39,575 nucleotides of DNA from Pseudomonadota bacterium (GTDB lineage Bacteria; Pseudomonadota; Gammaproteobacteria; Acidiferrobacterales; UBA6901). The stretch lies in assembly GCA_021819085.1 (NCBI GenBank), contig JAKASJ010000027.1, positions 1 through 39,575 on the forward strand, in the 5' to 3' direction. The notes beneath the pieces are model-generated. The model made no database searches, was not told the DNA's origin, and worked only from the letters and a program-made list of their open reading frames with translations. The position numbers and the translations under genes are program-made. Of this stretch, positions 1 to 8,514 are shown one piece after another. Each line of letters starts with the position of its first letter. Position 1 is the first letter of the stretch.

Positions 1-583
1 TCAGGTCGAGATCTGAAGCACCGGTCAACTCACGCCCAGATCGCGCACGCGCGACACCCTGGCCGTGCCAAAACATCAGCAATTTCAAACCGGCCAGATT
101 CAAGCATGATCGCGCCGTCGTCCACACTATTGCCTGCTTCTGGCAATTTCCTGACGGGAACTCGGTGTCCCGATATTCCTCCTTCATGCCTCGGTCTGCG
201 CGCGCAGGGCAATCCGCCTTTCGACCAGGATTCATTGTGTCGATAACAGGCTGTGGCGATCCGAGGTTGGCCAGCTTCGCGCACCTCTGCGCCCGTTTCG
301 CCGGACGCCGGTTCCCGGACACACGGTCGTAGGGATCCTGTCGGAGGAAGCCCGCAGATCATGAAGAGGGCGGGGTGGCCATTAATCCGGTGATTCGCAG
401 CGTTCAGCGTTTTCCCTCTGGCTGCCGAGGCCAACAATGGTAGGGTGTTTTTTCGGAGAGATGCCCAAAAGGCAGAAATAACCACAGAAAAGGCGGGAAT
501 GGGGTGGTGTTGGTAACGGCTTGCTGCGGTGTGCAGCGACGGATGCGGTGTGGCAGAACCGTTTTTCCCCAGGAGGTGCTGTT
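1..583. other. Spacer without recognisable gene
   Basis: I recognise no protein-coding gene here. Open frames exist on the minus strand, for example 30-485, but their translations are rich in Arg, Pro and Ser without family motifs and look like GC-driven frames. The stretch 440-500 is less GC-rich than its surroundings and could hold the promoter of the small membrane protein that starts at 584. No clear sigma70 hexamer pair stands out. A gene could be cut by the window edge, but nothing near position 1 supports that. Confidence 0.5.
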
Positions 584-742
584 ATGTGGTGGATTATCCT
601 TGGCTGGATCGTGGCAGCGTTTATTGTCGCGATAATTTTCGGGCACGCGGCAAACCGGGATGAAGGGATAGACGAGCTTGAAGCAGCAGCTGATGATAAT
701 GCCGTCAAGGCGTATCAGCACTCCCATTCCGTACTGCACTGA
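584..742 (+). CDS. Small single-pass membrane protein (52 aa)
   Basis: This is a 52-residue protein. It starts with a Trp-rich hydrophobic helix at about residues 2-21 and ends in an acidic, soluble tail (about 26-45) with His near the C-terminus. The start at ATG 584 is fixed by a consensus AGGAGG at 571-576, seven bases upstream. Longer in-frame starts from about 521 lack a ribosome site. The helix is followed by His and Arg and then an acidic segment, which fits a small inner-membrane protein. I do not recognise the family and assign no function. It stands alone, with about 220 bp to the convergent dynamin-like gene. The strong ribosome site and clean helix make it likely to be real. Confidence 0.6.
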   Translation: MWWIILGWIVAAFIVAIIFGHAANRDEGIDELEAAADDNAVKAYQHSHSVLH

Positions 743-964
743 CTGCTCGCCGAAGGATTGGTGTCCGGCGGCGGAGCGCCCCGGCGACACGTCTTGAAAC
801 CCTGAGGTTCGGCTTTTACTTGAGCCGCAGGGGCTTGCCAGCCGGCTCCGCGCGTACTGCACGGTTGGCGGTACCGTGGCGCTGACGGTGTTGCAATTCG
901 GGTCTGCGCGGTACCGGATTTCCCCTTCGGAAGCGGTATGCCCGGCGCAGAAGGCCCGGCAGCC

Positions 965-2947
965 TCAGGCAGACAGGTCGATATCAAGTGCCGGTTCGGC
1001 GCGAGCGGCTGGTCCCGCAGGAGCGTTGAGAATCGAGGTAATGGTTTCAGCCTGCGTCTCGAGCGCCTTGTCCTGGGCGCGAATGCCATCGCGTACGTCC
1101 TTGAGTTCGTTCAGCCGGTCGTCCAGGGTATCGCTCGCCTTGTGGATGCGCTTGATGCTTTCGAGGCGCCGGCGCAGTTGAATCTGGTGTTCGCGTACCT
1201 GCGATTCCATGGGCGACATGATAGTCCTGAGCCAGTTGTCGGCATCGCGGTTGGCGGTGGCGAAGATTGCTCGGATGCGGGCGACCGCCGATTCATAGAA
1301 TTTCCGCGTAACTGATTTCTGTTCGGTGATCAGCAGCGACATGCCGCCAAAAAACTGCATGTGCTTGTCCTCTACACGCTTGATCTCGCGCAGGTATTTC
1401 ATCACCGAAAAGCCGTGTGGCTTGATATTGGACAGGCCGTGTTCTTCCTGGAACTTCCTGTATACGCCCTCCATGAGTTCCTTGATTTCCTGTGCCTGCC
1501 GGGCAACGTCTTCCATGATGGCGTGCATCTGCCTGAAGAAGGTCTGCATGCGTGTTTTCAGGCCGGAAGTCGTCAGGCTGATTTCCATATCGCGCTTGGT
1601 CTCGGCAATCATCTTGTCGATGGCCTTGAGATTGAGGTGCGAGTACAGCAGGTTGGTCTGCTGCGAGAAGATGCTGCGGGTTGCCTGGAAGCGCTGCAGG
1701 CTCTTCTCGAAGTGCTCCTTGTCCACCCTGACCTTTTCCATCATGTGGTCGATGACGTCCAGATTCTTACCGCTCAGGCCCTCGAGCTCCTCCATGTGCT
1801 CTTGGACGCCCTTGAGCCGTTGCGTGAGGATGACGCGCATGGACTTGATGATGTCGACCATTTCGCCGCCGATGTTTTCGCGCACAATGTCACGCTTGGC
1901 GGGGAGCATTTCCTCTCCCAGCGCGTTCTCGAGGGCGCCTATACGGCTGCGCTCCAGGATTGCCCTGTCGCCCCTGATCTTGCCGAGCAACGCCTTCTGT
2001 GCCGATACCGGGTAGATGTTCTGTTCGCTGATCCCCAGGTGCTTCGCGGTTTCCTGGATCTGGCGGTCTATCTCGTGCTGCACTTCCTCCCAATCCCGAA
2101 GTTCATCCCACAGGCCGTCGATCTTGTTGAGCACTACCAAACGGCCCTTTGCCGGACCCCCTTTGGGGTTGCTGATGAAGTCACGCCAGACCTGGATATC
2201 GGATTTGGTCACGCCGGCATCAGCAGCAAGAATGAAAAGGACCGCATGGGCGCTTGGCAGCAGGCTCAACGTCAACTCTGGTTCGGTGCCGAGGGCGTTG
2301 AGACCCGGTGTGTCCAGGATCACCAGACCCTGTTCCAGAAGCGGATGCGGGAAATTGATGACGGCGTGCCGCCATCTGGGAATTTCCACCAGCCCCTCAT
2401 CGGTGACATGCATGCCATTCTGGGTGTCTTCCTCGGCGATGTGCAGGCCCATCGATTGTGCGACTTCCTTAGACACTGTCTTGATCTGTGCAATATGCTG
2501 CAGTGCCTGGGCGACCTTGTCCGGAGACTGTATCTCCAGCGGGATCGTGGTCCATTCATCCGGGAACCCCTTGAGTTCCGATACCGTAGTGCCGCTGCTG
2601 CGGGTTTCGATGGGCAGAAGGCGAATGAACGGAGTGTCCCTGTTCTCACAGACGAGCTCGGTGGGGCACATGGTCGTGCGCCCGGCACTTGATGGCAGTA
2701 CGCGCTGGCCGAATCCGGCGAAGAAAATGGCGTTGATGAGCTCGGATTTGCCGCGGGAGAATTCGGCTACGAAGGCTACGTACAGTTTGTCGTCGCGCAG
2801 CGTAGAAAGCACCTGTTCCAGGCGCTGGTCGACCTGGGCGTCTGCGATTTCCTGGGTGCGCAGCCAGCCGCGGAATTCGCTGATTGCACCGAACAGCCCC
2901 GCACGCCAGGAGCTGTAGGCCTCAAATTGCTGTTCTATGTTGTTCAT
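965..2947 (-). CDS. Dynamin-family GTPase, soluble, 660 aa
   Basis: This is a large GTPase of the bacterial dynamin superfamily. Visible motifs are the P-loop AEFSRGKS at residues 61-68, switch-I threonines at 91-92, DTPG at 212-215 and NKID at 274-277. Residues about 350-640 are helical and heptad-rich, matching the stalk region of dynamin-like proteins, with long coiled-coil stretches near 400-470 and 590-640. The first P-loop Gly is Ala. I believe this occurs in proteobacterial relatives with the same AEFSRGKSELIN sequence, so it need not mean loss of nucleotide binding. No transmembrane paddle is evident, so membrane attachment would have to be peripheral. Family members remodel or tether membranes, but the substrate membrane here is unknown. 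The gene is single, about 190 bp downstream of mutM, and preceded by AGGACGG just before ATG 2947. Confidence 0.85.
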   Translation of the reverse strand: MNNIEQQFEAYSSWRAGLFGAISEFRGWLRTQEIADAQVDQRLEQVLSTLRDDKLYVAFVAEFSRGKSELINAIFFAGFGQRVLPSSAGRTTMCPTELVCENRDTPFIRLLPIETRSSGTTVSELKGFPDEWTTIPLEIQSPDKVAQALQHIAQIKTVSKEVAQSMGLHIAEEDTQNGMHVTDEGLVEIPRWRHAVINFPHPLLEQGLVILDTPGLNALGTEPELTLSLLPSAHAVLFILAADAGVTKSDIQVWRDFISNPKGGPAKGRLVVLNKIDGLWDELRDWEEVQHEIDRQIQETAKHLGISEQNIYPVSAQKALLGKIRGDRAILERSRIGALENALGEEMLPAKRDIVRENIGGEMVDIIKSMRVILTQRLKGVQEHMEELEGLSGKNLDVIDHMMEKVRVDKEHFEKSLQRFQATRSIFSQQTNLLYSHLNLKAIDKMIAETKRDMEISLTTSGLKTRMQTFFRQMHAIMEDVARQAQEIKELMEGVYRKFQEEHGLSNIKPHGFSVMKYLREIKRVEDKHMQFFGGMSLLITEQKSVTRKFYESAVARIRAIFATANRDADNWLRTIMSPMESQVREHQIQLRRRLESIKRIHKASDTLDDRLNELKDVRDGIRAQDKALETQAETITSILNAPAGPAARAEPALDIDLSA

Positions 2948-3103
2948 CAGGCCGTCCTAGAGGTTTTGTCCAACCACATATGAAAATGTAGCTGCGCGAC
3001 CTGCGCGCTGCTGACCGGCGGCCGTGACTTCCGGACCGTCGGTCGGTTGGCATGCCTATTTACTACCAAGTATCCTAACCAAAAAATCAGGGAAATCAAA
3101 ATG

Positions 3104-3117
3104 CTTGCGTAAGCAAG
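3104..3117. repeat. Short inverted repeat between mutM and the dynamin-like gene
   Basis: CTTGC-GTAA-GCAAG forms a 5-bp hairpin about 25 bases past the mutM stop. On the minus strand it is followed by a moderately T-rich stretch (TTTTGATTTCCC, then TTTTTT). It could be a weak terminator for the mutM operon or part of the dynamin gene's control region. The stem is too short and too GC-poor to be confident. Confidence 0.3.
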
Positions 3118-3140
3118 TAACGTGCCACATTAAGTTTTGT

Positions 3141-3956
3141 TCAGCTCTGGCAGTGTGGGCAGAAGAATGCCCGCCGCGGGCCAAGGCGGCGGGCTCGGAT
3201 CAATGTGGTGCAGCGCCGGCAGGGTTTGCCGACCCGCCCGTAGACGGCGAGGGACTGCTGGAAATACCCGGGACGGCCGTCGGCATTCTGGAAATCGCGA
3301 AGCGTTGTGCCGCCCGCATCGATGGCCTTCCTGAGCGTTGCGCGAACGGCCCGGACCAGGCGGTCGCATTCGGCGCCGCTGAGCCGGCCCGCGCGCCGGC
3401 TTGGACGGATTCGAGCGCGAAACAGCGCCTCGTTGGCGTAGATGTTGCCAATGCCGGCAACGATGCGGGTGTTGAGCAACAGGTCCCGAACCGCGATCGT
3501 GCGCCGGCGCGTGCGAGCATGCAAAAACGCGCCGTTGAACCCGGCTGCAAATGGTTCAGGGCCGATATCCCTGAGCAGGGCATGGAGCGCCGGATCTGTG
3601 TGGGTCCACAGCACCGCACCAAAACGCCGCGGATCCCGCAAACGCAGGCATTTGCCATCGGCAAGCACGAAATCCACGTGGTCGTATCGTTCCGCCGGGG
3701 TGGTAGAGGCCACGATGCGCAGGCTGCCGCTCATGCCGAGATGGACGATGACGGTGCCGCGGTCAGCGCGCAGCAGCAGGTACTTGGCGCGCCGCTCCAC
3801 CGCATGCAGGGTTTGCCCCGGCAGTTCCCGGGCCAACTCGGCCGGTACCTTCCAGCGCAGATTGGGATTGCGGATCACTATCGCCTGGACGCGTTGGCCC
3901 AGCAGGTGGGGCGCGATTCCGCGGCGTGTGGTCTCGACTTCCGGAAGTTCCGGCAT
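3141..3956 (-). CDS. mutM: Formamidopyrimidine-DNA glycosylase (MutM/Fpg)
   Basis: This is a bifunctional base-excision repair enzyme that removes 8-oxoguanine and formamidopyrimidines and cleaves the abasic site by beta/delta elimination. The N-terminus is MPELPEVETT: Pro2 is the Schiff-base nucleophile and Glu3 the acid. The RRAKYLLL segment near residue 57 carries the conserved catalytic Lys. A GGTTLRDF segment and a complete C-terminal zinc finger (two CXXC pairs in the last 35 residues) are present. At 271 aa the length is normal. It is the last gene of the leftward ABC-transporter operon, starting 19 bases after the DUF4340 stop, so it should share that operon's promoter at 8008-8036. 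This pairing is unusual compared with the frequent mutM-coaD neighbourhood. Confidence 0.97.
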   Translation of the reverse strand: MPELPEVETTRRGIAPHLLGQRVQAIVIRNPNLRWKVPAELARELPGQTLHAVERRAKYLLLRADRGTVIVHLGMSGSLRIVASTTPAERYDHVDFVLADGKCLRLRDPRRFGAVLWTHTDPALHALLRDIGPEPFAAGFNGAFLHARTRRRTIAVRDLLLNTRIVAGIGNIYANEALFRARIRPSRRAGRLSGAECDRLVRAVRATLRKAIDAGGTTLRDFQNADGRPGYFQQSLAVYGRVGKPCRRCTTLIRARRLGPRRAFFCPHCQS

Positions 3957-3975
3957 GAACTTTGCGCAATGCGGC

Positions 3976-4890
3976 TCAGTGAGGTTTCAGTTCCAGGAGC
4001 TGCGAGGCCATGTCGGCAGGAAAATGATATTCGAGGCCCTCGTCTTTGCGATAGAGAATAAACTCTGGTTTGCGCTCCAGGATGCCGAGATCCAGCACGC
4101 TGCGCGGACCCGATTTCGGCGGTTTGCCTGGAGTGCCGGGGGGGTGGCCGGCGCTGGCCGGCGTGCGCACCGCAGGCAGCGCAAAGGCGATGTGGACGTG
4201 GGCGATCACAGGTTTTCCGGAATATGGCCTGACGGACAGCGCTTCCGCGTAGCGCCAGTCATCGACGAATGTGTTCACGCGATCAGTCGACAGCTTCTTG
4301 TTCGGCGGCGTGACCTGCCAGCTGCCATCCGGTTTGCGCGTGAGGCTCAGCCCGGGCAGCCGCAGAGCCATAAGCCTGCTGCGGATGTTGATCAGGCGGG
4401 TACTGAAAAATCCCGACAGCGGTGCCGTAGCGGCATTGGCGTAATGGTTGGGGACCAGGTAGACCTGCCCGCGGTAAAGAACATAGTGATCCGGGTCCAA
4501 GGGATGCGGTCCGCCAAAGCTGATCTTTTCGTTGTTCAGCCAGACTTCGGCGCGCGGCTTGTCAAGGCCATACCTGCCGAGATCGGCCGCCGGAGCGGCG
4601 AAATGCGTGGCAATCCTGGCCACAGCCAGGTGCAGCAGCTCGTTGATGCGGAACCTGTTGGCGCGCGCCTTGCGCGGAGCCGTCATCACCCATTGTCCAG
4701 CGGACCTGGCGAGGTCGATCTCGGGTTTGCCGGGACGCTGCAGACGGATATGGTCAATTCGATTGATGGATAGGTCAGTGAGCGGCGGGATGGCCGGTGC
4801 CTTGTGCATTCCAGGCTTGAATTCCACGACCAAAGCCAGGGCGATGATCAGGGCAGCCAGGCCGATGTTGAGCCACCAGCGACCGCTCAT
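3976..4890 (-). CDS. DUF4340 domain protein, membrane-anchored
   Basis: This 304-residue protein has one N-terminal transmembrane helix (about residues 7-24) and a large extracytoplasmic part. Repeated short beta segments such as DLGRYGLDKPRAEVWL and YVLYRGQVYLV are typical of DUF4340. DUF4340 proteins are commonly encoded directly after a GldG-like gene in Gld-type ABC operons, as here, 16 bases downstream. Their biochemical role is not established. A Pro/Gly-rich insert near residues 250-265 looks like a flexible linker. The context implies it works with the ATPase, permease and GldG-like protein at the inner membrane or periplasm. Confidence 0.85.
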   Translation of the reverse strand: MSGRWWLNIGLAALIIALALVVEFKPGMHKAPAIPPLTDLSINRIDHIRLQRPGKPEIDLARSAGQWVMTAPRKARANRFRINELLHLAVARIATHFAAPAADLGRYGLDKPRAEVWLNNEKISFGGPHPLDPDHYVLYRGQVYLVPNHYANAATAPLSGFFSTRLINIRSRLMALRLPGLSLTRKPDGSWQVTPPNKKLSTDRVNTFVDDWRYAEALSVRPYSGKPVIAHVHIAFALPAVRTPASAGHPPGTPGKPPKSGPRSVLDLGILERKPEFILYRKDEGLEYHFPADMASQLLELKPH

Positions 4891-4906
4891 GCGCGCTCCC
4901 GACGGT

Positions 4907-6253
4907 TCAGCGCTTGCGCCGGCGCAGCCATATCCCGACTCCGCTTGCGAGAAGTACCAGGGGGAGTACCACCAGGAACCCGATGCCGATGACGGCCTCG
5001 GCCGTGCGCGACAGGTCCAGACGCAGGTCTGGCGCGACCCGCGCAGGCACGTTGATGTAAGCGTCGTCGTTGCTCAGCCAGTTTATCAGGTTCATGCCGA
5101 GATCCAGGTTACCGCCGTTGCCGATGAAGGTGTTCGACAGGAAATTCCCGTTCCCGATGATGGCCACCCGCTGCTGCCGTTTGGCGCGTTCGTGGGTGAG
5201 TGCCACGCCGATGTTGAGCGGACCGGGTATGTCTTTGCCTTTCCTGAAACTGGTTACCTTGCCGAGTGGTCCGGTCGCCGACCAGGCGGTGGGTGAGGTG
5301 TCGATTATCACCTGTGCCTGCCAGTTCTTCGGCTGTTTGACCGTAAGGCCGCCAGCCTGCGGAAACAGGGTCATCAGATTGAAGCCGCGCACCACCGGCT
5401 GCTCGCCGTATCGGGTGATGACCACGTCGGTGGCGGACTGCCCTCCGGTCAGAAGCTGGGAGACCGGATCTACGATCACGCCCGGCTGGAACTGGACGCC
5501 AAGCATCTCAGCCAGCGGAGTCAGCCCTTCGCGCGAACCTGGATCGCTCAGCCACAGCAGATTGCCGCCGTGACGTACGTAGCGCTCAACCTCTTTTACC
5601 TCTCCCGGAAGAAATCGGGCGGTCGGGCTGGCAATGACCAGCACCGAGGTTTTCTTCGGGATCCGTCCGGTTGCGCCAAGCGTCAGGCTGCGGGTCTTCA
5701 GGCCGCGCTTGTTCATCTGCGCGACCCAGGTCGAAAGGTCGAAATTCGCATTGCCGTCCGGACTGCGCTCGCCCTGGCCGCTGAGAAACACCACCGAGCG
5801 CTGTCCACTGCGACCGGCGCGTGCGAGCGCGTTGGTCAAGGACTGTTCATTGACCTGGTCGACTGTCTGCGTCTGGTCACCGTATTGGACCAGAAGCTCT
5901 CCGTCAAAACGGATGCCTGCGGCGCGGGCGCGTCCAGGATCCTTGTCGGGATTGACGAAGTGCAGCGCAATGTTGCTGTCGTGACGCTGATAGCGCGCCA
6001 CGAGCTCCGATATGCGCATGCGCAGGTTGCGCTTGTCGGTGGCAAATGCCGTGATCGTGATCGGCTTGGGCAGACGCTTCAGGAGCGTCACGCTTGCCTG
6101 AGAGAGGCTGTTGCGGCCCGATTCGGTCCAGTCGAACTGCCTGTGGTACTGCCGACTCAATGCCATCAGCAGCCCTACGACGATCAGGAACAGCACGACC
6201 GAGCTGCTGCTGGCAAGACGCATGCGGACGCGCGATTGGCGGGGTGTGTGCAT
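4907..6253 (-). CDS. GldG-family ABC transporter auxiliary protein
   Basis: This 448-residue protein has an N-terminal helix (about 18-33), a periplasmic region of the ABC-auxiliary type (GldG/DUF4350-like, with the WTESGRNSLS segment typical after the first helix), and a C-terminal helix (about 420-441) ending in LRRRKR on the cytoplasmic side. It lies five bases after the permease gene. In Bacteroidetes GldA-GldF-GldG is linked to gliding. In proteobacteria the same module is widespread and its substrate is unknown, so the name denotes the family only. The segment VVFLSGQGERSP near residue 155 is characteristic of the family. Confidence 0.88.
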   Translation of the reverse strand: MHTPRQSRVRMRLASSSSVVLFLIVVGLLMALSRQYHRQFDWTESGRNSLSQASVTLLKRLPKPITITAFATDKRNLRMRISELVARYQRHDSNIALHFVNPDKDPGRARAAGIRFDGELLVQYGDQTQTVDQVNEQSLTNALARAGRSGQRSVVFLSGQGERSPDGNANFDLSTWVAQMNKRGLKTRSLTLGATGRIPKKTSVLVIASPTARFLPGEVKEVERYVRHGGNLLWLSDPGSREGLTPLAEMLGVQFQPGVIVDPVSQLLTGGQSATDVVITRYGEQPVVRGFNLMTLFPQAGGLTVKQPKNWQAQVIIDTSPTAWSATGPLGKVTSFRKGKDIPGPLNIGVALTHERAKRQQRVAIIGNGNFLSNTFIGNGGNLDLGMNLINWLSNDDAYINVPARVAPDLRLDLSRTAEAVIGIGFLVVLPLVLLASGVGIWLRRRKR

Positions 6254-6258
6254 CGGTC

Positions 6259-7008
6259 TCAGCCTCCCAGCCGGTCCATGTCCAGACGCCGTATGCTCAG
6301 CATCAGGAATGTAAGGATGAACAGCACCAGATATGCGGCATCGCTCGTGTCGAAAATGCCCCGCAGGAACGGTTCATAGTGATTCAGGATCGACATATAG
6401 CCGAGGATTCCGGAGGCGCCCGACCCCTGTCCGGCCCAGTCCAGGATCCAGAACAGCAGCAACACGCCGAACGTGCTGACTGCGGCTACGGTCTGGTGCT
6501 GGGTGAGCGTGGACATGAAAAGCCCGACTGCGGCGAAGCCGGCAAGCAGCAGCGCCAGACCGAGCAGTCCGGCGCCGAACATGCCGAAATCGAGCGTGCC
6601 GCCCGCCAGCAGCGACAGCGGCATCAGCGCCACCAACGCCAGTATCAACCACAGAAAGCCCACCAGGCTGAGATATTTGCCCAAGACGATCTCGGTCATC
6701 GAGACCGGAGCGCTGAACAGGAGACTCAGCGTCTTGTTGCGGCGCTCGTCGGCAACCAGCCGCATGCTGACCAGTGGAACGACCAACAGCAGCACGACTG
6801 CCGCGTTCCCGAGCAGCGGTGCGACCACGACGGCGGTGAGTCCCTGATCGCTGCCCATGCTCAGCAGGCGCGACTGTATCATCACGAAGTACTGCAGGTT
6901 GCTGAGAAACATGAACGCCAGTATCAGCAGTACCACCGCCAGGATGGTCCAGGCCAGCGGCGAAAGGAACATGCGACGCAGTTCATTGCGTGCTATCGTG
7001 AAGATCAT
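6259..7008 (-). CDS. ABC transporter permease, GldF/ABC-2 type
   Basis: This is a 249-residue integral membrane protein with about six hydrophobic helices and the family phrase TLSLLFSAPVSMTEIVLGKY in the first cytoplasmic region, typical of ABC-2 permeases of the GldF type. Its ATG overlaps the stop of the ATPase gene (ATGA at 7005-7008), so the two are translationally coupled. It should form the membrane channel or scaffold for the ATPase. The transported substrate cannot be read from the sequence. Confidence 0.9.
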   Translation of the reverse strand: MIFTIARNELRRMFLSPLAWTILAVVLLILAFMFLSNLQYFVMIQSRLLSMGSDQGLTAVVVAPLLGNAAVVLLLVVPLVSMRLVADERRNKTLSLLFSAPVSMTEIVLGKYLSLVGFLWLILALVALMPLSLLAGGTLDFGMFGAGLLGLALLLAGFAAVGLFMSTLTQHQTVAAVSTFGVLLLFWILDWAGQGSGASGILGYMSILNHYEPFLRGIFDTSDAAYLVLFILTFLMLSIRRLDMDRLGG

Positions 7009-7958
7009 GCCACTGCCCCCGTCAAGGATTCGTGCTCCTCGGTGGTGATGTGCACGAAAATGTCCTCGAGCGATGCGCGCTGGGGTTGCAGCTCGTAGAG
7101 ACCCCAGCGCTTCTGCACGGCCAGCTCTACCAGCGCCTCGGTGGGGTCGATGGCGGGATCGTAGAACACATGCAGCCGCCCGTCTCCCTGGTCCTGTACT
7201 GACTTGACCCCCGTGATGCCCTGTATCAGGTCGAGATCGGGAGTGTTTCGCAGGCCCACGGACAGCGCCGAGGACTGCATGTGCCGCGACAGGCCCTCGA
7301 TGCTGTCATTGAGGACTAGTTCACCCTTGTTGATGATCTGCACCTGGTCGCAGGTCGCCTGCACCTCCGGCAAGATATGGGTGGACAGGATCACCCCGTG
7401 TTCCTTGCCCAGCTCACGGATCAGGTGCCGGATCTCGCGTATCTGGATCGGATCCAGGCCCACCGTGGGTTCGTCCAGGATGATGACCGGCGGCAGGTGG
7501 ATAATCGCCTGGGCCAGGCCGACGCGCTGCTGGTAGCCTTTCGAAAGATTGCCGATGAGTCGCCTGCCGACATCGCTCAGGCCACATTTCTTCTTCGCCG
7601 CTTCCCGCGCCGCCCGCCGCTGACTGCGCGCGATGCGGTTCAGTCCGGCGCAATAATCCAGGTACTCGTCGACGGTAAGTTCACGGTACACGGGTGGTTG
7701 CTCGGGCAGATAGCCGATCGCCTGTTTCGCCCCGTGCGGATCCTCCAGCAGGTCGTGTCCCGCAATGCGTACCCGTCCGGTGCTGGGCGCAAGATTGCCG
7801 CTGAGGATCTGCATGGTGGTGGTCTTGCCGGCACCGTTCGGACCGAGAAATCCGAGTACCTGCCCGCGGCGGATGCTGAAGTTGATATGCTTGACCGCCA
7901 AGATCGCCCCATAGAAGCGCGACAGATCTTCCACTTCCACCAGTACTTCGTCACTCAT
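7005..7958 (-). CDS. ABC transporter ATP-binding protein, GldA-like
   Basis: This is the nucleotide-binding subunit of the Gld-type transporter. Counting from the upstream ATG at 7967, it shows Walker A GPNGAGKT (42-49), signature LSKGYQQRVGLAQA (141-154), Walker B VIILDEPT (161-168) and the switch His in LSTHIL. The C-terminal extension after about residue 230, with an ASLEDIFVHIT end, is the usual DUF4162-like tail of this subgroup. I prefer the second ATG (7958, MSDEVLVEV) because GGAAG lies nine bases before it, whereas it directly abuts the first ATG. This is the first gene of the five-gene operon, about 43 bases downstream of the predicted transcription start. Confidence 0.93.
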   Translation of the reverse strand: MSDEVLVEVEDLSRFYGAILAVKHINFSIRRGQVLGFLGPNGAGKTTTMQILSGNLAPSTGRVRIAGHDLLEDPHGAKQAIGYLPEQPPVYRELTVDEYLDYCAGLNRIARSQRRAAREAAKKKCGLSDVGRRLIGNLSKGYQQRVGLAQAIIHLPPVIILDEPTVGLDPIQIREIRHLIRELGKEHGVILSTHILPEVQATCDQVQIINKGELVLNDSIEGLSRHMQSSALSVGLRNTPDLDLIQGITGVKSVQDQGDGRLHVFYDPAIDPTEALVELAVQKRWGLYELQPQRASLEDIFVHITTEEHESLTGAVA

Positions 7959-8007
7959 GACCGGCATCTTCCAGTGTTACGTGATCAACGGTTCGACATG
8001 GTGCGCA

Positions 8008-8036
8008 ATTAAATGTACGCGCAAAGGGGTTGTCAA
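8008..8036 (-). promoter_or_regulatory. Sigma70 promoter of the ABC-mutM operon
   Basis: On the minus strand a perfect -35 hexamer TTGACA (8031-8036) is separated by 17 bases from TTTAAT (8008-8013), which matches five of six positions of the -10 consensus. Transcription would start near 8001, leaving a leader of about 43 bases before ATG 7958. The local AT content is higher than in the neighbouring sequence. Confidence 0.8.
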
Positions 8037-8514
8037 TGCATGGCCAGAGATTTGTCATGCAGTAGAGGCGGTTCGTTTTTCGAGCATTCGGTCACCTGGG
8101 CTGCTGGGCTGGTCCCCGCACTCTTTGACGTGGCTCGCTGAGTTTGGTTCCGGACCGCCGCCCATGGTGTCACGGGTCCCGCGCCCCGCGGGCGCCGCCG
8201 TCCGGATTCCTAAAGCCCGGGGAACGGCTGCCATCCTGGCAAGCGGCCGCTGATTATATGATAAATGTGTCTTGTGCGGGCATCGGACAGCAGAGGGTGC
8301 CACCGCCGGTCCGGAAGCCACCCAGCGCAGCGAGCGGATGCCTGGGCGGAATTCCGGTCCTGTGCAGCGCGGGCAAGGGCACCTGCCGGCAAACACGGGA
8401 TGATGCGCTCCCTTTCTCGAAACGTCGGGCATTGCCAGCGCCGGCTTTGACTCAACCGTGTTTTTGGAGACAATGCGGAACGTCGCGCCCATTGACCGGG
8501 CGACCGGAACAGAT
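8037..8514. other. GC-rich spacer between the ABC operon and the reductase gene
   Basis: About 480 bp without a recognisable gene. It contains a short AT-rich patch at about 8250-8270 (TTATATGATAAATG) that may include a -10 element for the rightward reductase gene, but I find no matching -35. The rest is GC-rich with short imperfect inverted repeats and no T-run terminator. Open frames on both strands lack motifs. Confidence 0.5.

Noticed and set aside
30-485. 151-codon minus-strand frame at the left edge
   Set aside because: No ribosome site, no motif, and composition typical of a chance frame in GC-rich DNA.
512-524. Sigma54-like promoter (GG ... GC) before the small membrane protein
   Set aside because: The GG and GC doublets are separated by nine bases, whereas sigma54 needs ten; one base off abolishes such promoters.
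8168-8181. Shared 13-mer (GTCACGGGTCCCG) between the spacers at 8.2 kb and 37.0 kb
   Set aside because: Several shared 13-mers are expected by chance in 40 kb of GC-rich DNA, and the similarity does not extend.
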